A stretch of 10,026 nt of DNA from Thermoflexales bacterium (GTDB lineage: Bacteria > Chloroflexota > Anaerolineae > Fen-1058). Where the stretch lies: NCBI GenBank assembly GCA_030834835.1, contig JAUQXD010001012.1, positions 1 to 10,026 of the forward strand, given 5' to 3'. The translations under genes were made by a program, and so were the position numbers. The notes under the pieces are model-generated. The model saw nothing but the letters and a program-made list of their open reading frames with translations. It ran no database searches and had not been told where the DNA came from. Below, piece by piece: positions 5,926 to 10,026 of this stretch. Each line of letters opens with the position of its first letter. Position 1 is the stretch's first letter.

Positions 5926-6338
5926 GCCAGACCTCTCGCTGATTCGCTATTCGCGGATTTGTTGATTCGCTGACTGGTGCGCGCCAGCACGGTCTTTAAC
6001 TGTCTGGTGAGGTTGCTGGGGGTGATGGGTTTGGCCAGATATTCGTCGGCGCCCACCTCCATGCCGCGCGCCACACTCTCCGGGTCGGCCTTGCCGGACA
6101 GCATCACCACCGCCACGTGTCGGATGGCCGGGTTCGATCGGACCCAGCGGCAGACCTCATAGCCGTCCATGCCCGGCATCATCACATCCAGCAGAATCAC
6201 GTCCGGCACGACCTCGGTCAACACCGTCAGCGCTTCCTGCCCGCCCGGCGCCGAATGTATTTGATAGCCATCGAGTTTGAGAATGAGACTGAGCACTTTG
6301 CGGGCGTCAGGATCATCCTCGACAATCAATGCTTTCAT
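5922..6338 (-). CDS. Receiver-only response regulator 2 (CheY-like)
   Basis: A 138-residue single receiver domain with no output domain. The acidic pocket is E7, D8, D9; the phosphoacceptor is D51 in ILLDVMMPGMDGYE; the switch residue is S81 in VVMLSGKA; the conserved Lys is K103 in YLAKPI. All residues needed for phosphorylation are present. The receiver fold ends near residue 120. Residues 121-138 (TSQRINKSANSESARGLA) are encoded by the 7-8-base repeat at the right side of the four-helix-bundle cassette, so the natural end of the gene seems to have been replaced. Its start overlaps the stop of receiver 1 by 4 bp and its stop overlaps the four-helix-bundle start by 4 bp. It probably takes phosphate from the adjacent kinase and acts by protein contact. 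Confidence 0.92.
   Translation of the reverse strand: MKALIVEDDPDARKVLSLILKLDGYQIHSAPGGQEALTVLTEVVPDVILLDVMMPGMDGYEVCRWVRSNPAIRHVAVVMLSGKADPESVARGMEVGADEYLAKPITPSNLTRQLKTVLARTSQRINKSANSESARGLA
5932..5954. repeat. Right arm of 23-bp inverted repeat around the four-helix-bundle gene
   Basis: This arm is the inverted partner of bases 5509-5531, with mismatches at only three positions. On the minus strand its last bases supply GAGAGG, the ribosome-binding site of the four-helix-bundle gene. Related 7-8-base units (GATTCGCT, ATTCGCG, GATTTGTT) continue from the arm to about base 5973, inside the 3' end of receiver 2. Confidence 0.75.
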
Positions 6339-6733
6339 GCCGACTTGCCCTCTGCCTGCCGATGTTCCGCGATCAGCGTATCGGCCAGACCGGTTAGAAT
6401 CGAAATACCGACGGGTTTGATCAAGAACTGATCGGCCCCGGCTTCCAACCCCAGGGTCTGATCGACCAGCGAACTGCGGGCGGTCAGAATCACGATCGGG
6501 ATGCTGGCGGTCTGCGGATCGGCGCGCAGCCGCCGGCAGATTTCATAGCCGTCAATGTCGGGCATCATCACGTCAACCAGGATCAGATCGAACCGGCGCT
6601 CGCGCGCCAGGCGCAAGCCGTCCATGCCGGTGGATGCGCCCGTCAACTCGCGGCCTCGCACCGTGAACACGATGCGCAGAAACTCGATAGTGTCAGGGTC
6701 GTCGTCAATGATGAGTATGCTGTCTTTAGCCAT
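6335..6733 (-). CDS. Receiver-only response regulator 1 (CheY-like)
   Basis: A 132-residue single receiver domain. The acidic residues are D10-D12, the phosphoacceptor is D54 in LILVDVMMPDIDGYE, the switch residue is T84 in VILTAR, and the conserved Lys is K106 in FLIKPVG. There is no DNA-binding or enzymatic output domain. The ATG at 6733 is chosen although the frame is open further upstream: the receiver fold starts immediately there, GGAG lies about eight bases before it, and it overlaps the kinase stop by 8 bp. The upstream in-frame sequence is only kinase-coding DNA read in another frame. It probably acts as a phosphate shuttle or protein-binding output for the kinase encoded just before it, together with receiver 2. 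Confidence 0.92.
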   Translation of the reverse strand: MAKDSILIIDDDPDTIEFLRIVFTVRGRELTGASTGMDGLRLARERRFDLILVDVMMPDIDGYEICRRLRADPQTASIPIVILTARSSLVDQTLGLEAGADQFLIKPVGISILTGLADTLIAEHRQAEGKSA

Positions 6734-8459
6734 GTTCCTGTTCTCCTGCCACCGCTCGTGTGCGCTGCAACGCCACATAGAATTGACTGCCCTGCCCGGT
6801 TTGACTTTCGGCCCAGACCTGGCCGCCGTGCGCCTCGACAATTTGCTTGACCAGGGCCAGGCCAACACCGGTACCGCCAAAGCGGCGCGTCGTCGAAGCG
6901 TCGGACTGATAAAAGCGATTCCAGATGCGCGGCAGTTGATCGGCCGGAATGCCGATCCCGTGATCGGACACTTTCAGGTAGACCACGTCGCCGCCTTCGC
7001 GCACCGTGACTTGCACTTCACCGCCATTGGGGCTGAATTTGACGGCGTTTTCAAGCAGTTCGTCGACGACCTGCTCCAACCGGCGATAGTCGGCCACCAG
7101 CGGCGTCGTCTCGGCAGCAATGTCGTCGATGAGCGTGACGTTGTTTTGATCGGCCCGGGCCCGCGCCCGGTCGATGGCGCTGCGCGCCAGTTCCGCGACC
7201 GAGATCGGGCTGAGCTGTAGATCGGTCTGATGCAGGCCGCGCAGCAGCATGATGTCGTCCACGCGCTTGCCCAGCAGCAAGGTCTTGTCGCTGATCACCT
7301 CGACGGCCTGCCGCAGTTCGCCGTCCAGTTCGCCCAGCGCGCCGTCGCGCAGCAGGTCGGCGTAGCCTTGAATGACCATCAGCGGCAGACGCAGCTCGTG
7401 CGAGACGTTTTGAATCAGGTTGTCCTTCAGCCGGTCAAGTTCTTGAATCTCGTCCAGCGCGGCGCTGAGCTTATCGGCGCGATCTTCCAGCGCCGCAACC
7501 AACAGGTTCGCATCGATGGCCGCCGATACCAGGCCGGCAAACGTCGCCAGCAAGCGGCCTTCGTCGTCGTTGAATTTGTTGGCCGCGTCGGCCAGGACCA
7601 GCTGGCCCAGCAGCCGGCCATGATTACGCAGCGGCGCGCTGAGCAGGCTGCCAATGCCCCAACGATCGGCAAAGACCCGGCAGTCACCCACCGTCCGATC
7701 GAGATTGTTATAGAGCGCGTACGACGGCGCCGTCAGGGCTGGCATGGGCACACTGACATCGGAAAACAGGGAGGGCGGCAGTTGAAACTCGGCCAGATCG
7801 CCGGGACGCAGACCGTGCGCCGGGGCGCGCGCAACCAGCTGCCTGGTGGTCTCGTCGCGCAGCACCACCGCGCAAATCCGCCCGCCAAACAGGTAGCCCA
7901 GATGGCCGGTGACCCGGCGGAAAAGTTCGACCTCATCGCTGACCAGGCCCACGCTCTGTGCCACTTCAAACAGGCCGCGCAGTTCAACGCGGTGCCGTGC
8001 CATCTCCGCATCCAGCCGTTTGCGATCGGTGATGTCGGCCAGCGTAAATGACAGTCCGGTGGTCTCGCCGTCGGCGTCGAACAGGGTGCGCGCGGTCAGC
8101 GCCAGCCAGCGGCGAGCACCGTGCACCGGCCAGGCCAGCTCGGCCCAGTAGCTGACTTCCTCACCGTCGAGCAGGCGCGCGCAAATGCCCGCCCAGCGCG
8201 GCCGATCAGCATCGTCGAGCGTCTCAAGGAACGATCGGCCCAGCAGCTGATCGGATCGCAGGTCGGGCCGCTGCGTGGCGTGCGCCAGCACGTCCCAGGT
8301 TCGATTGCACAGGATCACGCGCAGATCGCGATCGACGGCGCACACGGCCAGATCGAGGCTGTCTAACGCATCATGCCAGATGTCCATTCGCATAACGGCC
8401 TTGCCATTGGCGGCGGGTGATGCCAGCGGCGCTGTCAGGCTGATACCGCCGGTGATCAA
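6726..8459 (-). CDS. Soluble PAS-GAF sensor histidine kinase
   Basis: A 577-residue kinase with no membrane helix, so it senses an internal signal. Domain order: PAS at about residues 28-150 with a following ADITDRKRLDAE segment; GAF at about 160-325; a coiled-coil linker; HisKA with NVSHELR and phosphoacceptor His354; HATPase_c with the N-box ENAVKF (Asn471), DHGIGIP and GGTGVGLALVK. It should autophosphorylate and pass phosphate to the two receivers encoded directly downstream. The start is uncertain. TTG at 8459 overlaps the HTH gene stop (TTGA) and fits the overlapping style of the operon, but ATG at 8393, just before the PAS domain and with AAGG upstream, is also plausible and would remove 22 low-complexity residues. 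The PAS/GAF ligand cannot be told from sequence. Confidence 0.92.
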   Translation of the reverse strand: MITGGISLTAPLASPAANGKAVMRMDIWHDALDSLDLAVCAVDRDLRVILCNRTWDVLAHATQRPDLRSDQLLGRSFLETLDDADRPRWAGICARLLDGEEVSYWAELAWPVHGARRWLALTARTLFDADGETTGLSFTLADITDRKRLDAEMARHRVELRGLFEVAQSVGLVSDEVELFRRVTGHLGYLFGGRICAVVLRDETTRQLVARAPAHGLRPGDLAEFQLPPSLFSDVSVPMPALTAPSYALYNNLDRTVGDCRVFADRWGIGSLLSAPLRNHGRLLGQLVLADAANKFNDDEGRLLATFAGLVSAAIDANLLVAALEDRADKLSAALDEIQELDRLKDNLIQNVSHELRLPLMVIQGYADLLRDGALGELDGELRQAVEVISDKTLLLGKRVDDIMLLRGLHQTDLQLSPISVAELARSAIDRARARADQNNVTLIDDIAAETTPLVADYRRLEQVVDELLENAVKFSPNGGEVQVTVREGGDVVYLKVSDHGIGIPADQLPRIWNRFYQSDASTTRRFGGTGVGLALVKQIVEAHGGQVWAESQTGQGSQFYVALQRTRAVAGEQEHG

Positions 8460-8677
8460 GATTGCACGCGCGTGCCTTCCAGATAGCTGCGCAGCATCGC
8501 GATAGTATAGCGGCGGTGACCGCCCGGCGTGCGGTACGGCACGATTAGCCCGCGCTGCTCCATGCGGCCCAGCGTATTGACGCTAACCCGCAAGAACGCT
8601 GCGGCCTCTTTGGCCGTTAACAACGCATCGAAGTGGGACGTGGTATCTGTTGGCTGAGCAAATGCTGAATTATTCAT
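8456..8677 (-). CDS. BldC/MerR-like helix-turn-helix DNA-binding protein
   Basis: A 73-residue small regulator. Residues from about 22 onward read LTAKEAAAFLRVSVNTLGRMEQRGLI and then YRTPGGHRRY, the winged-HTH pattern of the excisionase/MerR/BldC group, with no effector domain. ATG at 8677 is chosen because GAGGT lies about five bases upstream and the preceding codons of the open frame are not conserved-looking. It is the first gene of the signalling operon, and its stop overlaps the possible kinase start. Since neither receiver has a DNA-binding domain, this protein may be the transcriptional arm of the system, an inference from context. BldC proteins are known to bind direct repeats as head-to-tail oligomers, and its upstream region holds three phased GTTGG repeats. 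An excisionase role is unlikely because no integrase or attachment site is seen. Confidence 0.88.
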   Translation of the reverse strand: MNNSAFAQPTDTTSHFDALLTAKEAAAFLRVSVNTLGRMEQRGLIVPYRTPGGHRRYTIAMLRSYLEGTRVQS

Positions 8678-8729
8678 GTCTGACCTCAATTGGTTGTGCC
8701 TGGACTGAACCTGCGATCCTGTTGGTTTG

Positions 8730-8738
8730 ATTATGGCA
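8730..8738 (-). promoter_or_regulatory. Possible extended -10 promoter of the signalling operon
   Basis: Read on the minus strand this is TGCCATAAT, one mismatch from an extended -10 (TGnTATAAT), about 53 bases before the HTH start codon. No good -35 box is present at 17 bases, which extended -10 promoters can tolerate. Confidence 0.35.
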
Positions 8739-8768
8739 CATGAGGCGGCCTGGTAACATTTGATATTC

Positions 8769-8795
8769 GTTGGCAGAGTGTTGGGATTTTGTTGG
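8769..8795. promoter_or_regulatory. Three GTTGG direct repeats at 11-bp spacing (candidate operator)
   Basis: GTTGG occurs at 8769-8773, 8780-8784 and 8791-8795, exactly 11 bases apart, so all lie on one face of the helix. A fourth copy is at 8721-8725, out of phase. They lie upstream of the HTH gene and its putative -10, a natural place for autoregulation by a BldC-like protein. Confidence 0.4.
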
Positions 8796-8858
8796 TGAGA
8801 CAGCACATAACACTAACCGCCTGCTAGAATCATAGCCCATGAGCCAGCCAGAAGCAAA

Positions 8859-8887
8859 TCGACAGCCGAGCGCCCAGCGGGTATAAT
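8859..8887 (+). promoter_or_regulatory. Sigma-70-type promoter of the HAD gene
   Basis: TCGACA at 8859-8864 (5 of 6 to the consensus -35) and a perfect TATAAT at 8882-8887, with an optimal 17-base spacer. Transcription should start near 8894 and give a leader of roughly 38 bases. This is the clearest promoter in the window. An AGGAG at 8916-8920 serves as the ribosome-binding site, 11 bases from the ATG. Confidence 0.75.
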
Positions 8888-8931
8888 CGGCTGACGGCTG
8901 GACAGCCCAATCAACAGGAGTCGAGCACACA

Positions 8932-9798
8932 ATGACACTCACTTCGTCGGCGCTCACCGCGCCCCGCTACCTCATCACCGACATGGATGGCGTCTTATGG
9001 CGCGGCCAGGAACCGATGCCGGGCCTGGTCGAGTTCTTCCGCTTCTTGCGAGCGGAAAACGTCCGATTTGTCTGCGCTACGAACAATGCCTCGACGCTGG
9101 CGGAGAAGTTGGCCGAGCGCCTGCAGGGCTGGGGGGCAGATGTCACGCCCGATGAGATCGTCACGTCCTCGACGGCCACCGCCGATTATCTGGCGACGAT
9201 TTTGCCCCAGGGTTCACGCCTGTACGTCGTCGGCATGGAGGGGCTGCGCGCGCCGCTGCGCGATCGAGGATTTAAGATCGCCGAGCAGGATGTGGCTGCC
9301 GCGGCGAATGTGGCTGCCGCGGCAGATGTTGCCGCCGTTGTCGTCGGCATCGATTGGAACGTCACGTATAATCAACTCAAGCAGGCGGCGCTGCTCATTC
9401 GCCGGGGAGCGAAGTTCATCGGCACGAACAGTGATCGCACCTTTCCTTCGCCGGAGGGAATTATCCCCGGCGCTGGTGCGTTGCTCGCCCTGATCGAAAC
9501 CGCGACCGATGTGAAGCCGATCGTGATTGGCAAACCCGAGCCGGTATTGTACGAGATGTCGTTGAAACGCATGAACGCTGTGCCCGGACAGACGCTAGTG
9601 CTGGGTGATCGCCTGGAGACCGACATCCTGGGCGCGGTGCGGCTGAATCTTAAATCAGCGCTGGTGCTCAGCGGCGTCACCACGCGTGAGGAATTGACCC
9701 ACAGCGACTATCAACCCGACTGGGTGTTTGATGACATTTCAGATTTGATAAAGAATTGGGCAATGATCAATGCACAATTCACAATGCATAATTCATAG
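8932..9798 (+). CDS. HAD-IIA family hydrolase (NagD / nitrophenylphosphatase-like)
   Basis: A 288-residue phosphatase of the haloacid dehalogenase superfamily, subclass IIA. Motif I is TDMDGVLW with nucleophile Asp17 and acid/base Asp19; motif II is ATNNAS with Thr50; motif III is GKPEP with Lys201; motif IV is GDRLETDI with Asp226 and Asp231 for Mg2+. The cap domain lies between motifs II and III. It probably dephosphorylates small sugar or nucleotide phosphates in the cytosol; the exact substrate is not readable. ATG at 8932 follows AGGAG and a near-consensus promoter. Residues about 120-137 (DVAAAANVAAAADVAA) come from an 18-bp tandem duplication in the cap region. The final residues NAQFTMHNS and the stop codon lie in a heptamer array, so the natural C-terminus has probably been changed. 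Confidence 0.9.
   Translation: MTLTSSALTAPRYLITDMDGVLWRGQEPMPGLVEFFRFLRAENVRFVCATNNASTLAEKLAERLQGWGADVTPDEIVTSSTATADYLATILPQGSRLYVVGMEGLRAPLRDRGFKIAEQDVAAAANVAAAADVAAVVVGIDWNVTYNQLKQAALLIRRGAKFIGTNSDRTFPSPEGIIPGAGALLALIETATDVKPIVIGKPEPVLYEMSLKRMNAVPGQTLVLGDRLETDILGAVRLNLKSALVLSGVTTREELTHSDYQPDWVFDDISDLIKNWAMINAQFTMHNS
9289..9342. repeat. 18-bp tandem repeat in the HAD gene
   Basis: Units at 9289-9306 and 9307-9324 differ at only two positions; a degenerate third follows at 9325-9342. Each unit encodes six residues of the DVAAAA/NVAAAA/DVAAVV type, so copy-number change keeps the reading frame. It lies in the cap domain before the strand VVVGIDWN. Confidence 0.8.
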
Positions 9799-9886
9799 TT
9801 CATAATGCCAATCACCAGTTGACCGATTACCAATCGACCGATTGACCAATCACCAATTTACCAATCTACCAATCTCCCAACTTACC
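9769..9886. repeat. Heptamer/octamer array from the HAD 3' end to the rlmN start codon
   Basis: The first part (9769-9809) is 7-base units such as AATGCAC, AATTCAC, AATGCAT, AATTCAT, AGTTCAT. The second part (9810-9886) is ten 7-8-base units ending in ACC or CCC, such as AATCACC, GATTGACC, AATTTACC, AATCTACC. The last unit, AACTTACC, abuts the ATG of rlmN exactly. The HAD stop codon (9796-9798) lies inside the array. No ribosome-binding site, terminator or promoter is evident in it. Confidence 0.85.
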
Positions 9887-10026
9887 ATGCCCACTCCTCA
9901 ATCTTCTCTCTATGATCTCTCGTTCGATCAACTCCAGGCCCGTTTGACGGAGTGGGGGCAGCCAGCCTTTCGCGCCAGACAAATCTGGGACTGGCTGTAC
10001 GTCCGATTGTCCGATCGCTACAACGG
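9887..10026 (+). CDS. rlmN: 23S rRNA (adenine-2503-C2)-methyltransferase RlmN, 3' partial
   Basis: Only the first 46 codons are in the window. The N-terminal pattern YDLSFDQLQARLTEWGQPAFRARQIWDWLYVR matches the RlmN accessory domain (L-x-x-W-G-x-P-x-FRA-x-QI-x-x-WLY), which binds rRNA or tRNA ahead of the radical-SAM barrel. RlmN methylates A2503 of 23S rRNA, and in many bacteria A37 of some tRNAs, using two SAM molecules. The CxxxCxxC cluster motif lies beyond the window, so Cfr, a paralogue, cannot be fully excluded, but RlmN is far more likely. No Shine-Dalgarno precedes the ATG; the leader is a repeat array. A possible downstream start is not obvious. Confidence 0.85.
   Translation, partial: MPTPQSSLYDLSFDQLQARLTEWGQPAFRARQIWDWLYVRLSDRYN

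Noticed and set aside
7230..8051. Long plus-strand open frame (273 codons) opposite the kinase
   Set aside because: Its translation is Gln/Arg-rich without any motif, while the minus strand encodes clear GAF and HisKA domains.
8456..8677. Prophage excisionase
   Set aside because: The HTH fold fits, but there is no integrase, attachment site or phage gene, and it is embedded in a two-component operon.

Overview
The window looks like chromosomal DNA from a Chloroflexota-type bacterium, probably an Anaerolineae-like lineage. That assignment is inference. It rests on the G+C-rich composition, the gene mix (DUF2723 and DUF4012 membrane proteins, Thr/Pro-stalked surface proteins, a BldC-like HTH, an S23/IVP four-helix-bundle protein) and the many short period-7/8 repeat arrays between and inside genes. 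No phage, transposase, CRISPR, tRNA or rRNA was seen.

Layout. (1) Bases 2-5504, plus strand, form a cell-envelope block: the C-terminal part of a DUF2723 (TMEM260-like) membrane protein, a DUF4012 protein, a secreted Thr/Pro-rich protein with a C-terminal membrane anchor, and a membrane-anchored clan-A-type glycoside hydrolase. The last two overlap by 4 bp. (2) Bases 5521-8677, minus strand, form a tightly overlapping five-gene signalling operon. Read in its own direction it holds a BldC/MerR-like HTH protein, a soluble PAS-GAF histidine kinase, two receiver-only response regulators and a four-helix-bundle protein. (3) Bases 8932 to the end, plus strand, hold an HAD-IIA sugar-phosphatase-like gene with a near-consensus sigma-70 promoter, then the start of rlmN. 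The 254-base divergent spacer (8678-8931) carries the promoters of blocks 2 and 3 and three GTTGG direct repeats spaced exactly 11 bp apart.

How the genes fit together. Block 1 is plausibly involved in making, displaying or trimming surface glycans. Block 2 senses a signal through PAS/GAF domains, phosphorylates two CheY-like receivers and has a small DNA-binding protein as its first gene. Neither receiver has an output domain, so the output must be by protein contact or through the HTH protein.

The most unusual signal is repeat invasion of coding DNA. The DUF2723 gene carries one palindromic element and two 42-bp heptamer arrays, all in frame and in predicted loops between membrane helices, and its stop codon lies in a further hairpin. 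The tail and stop region of receiver 2, the stop of the HAD gene and the whole leader of rlmN are also built of 7-8-bp units. The four-helix-bundle gene is closely framed by a 23-bp inverted repeat (20/23 matches) whose arms supply its ribosome-binding site and its stop codon, so it resembles a small cassette appended to the operon.
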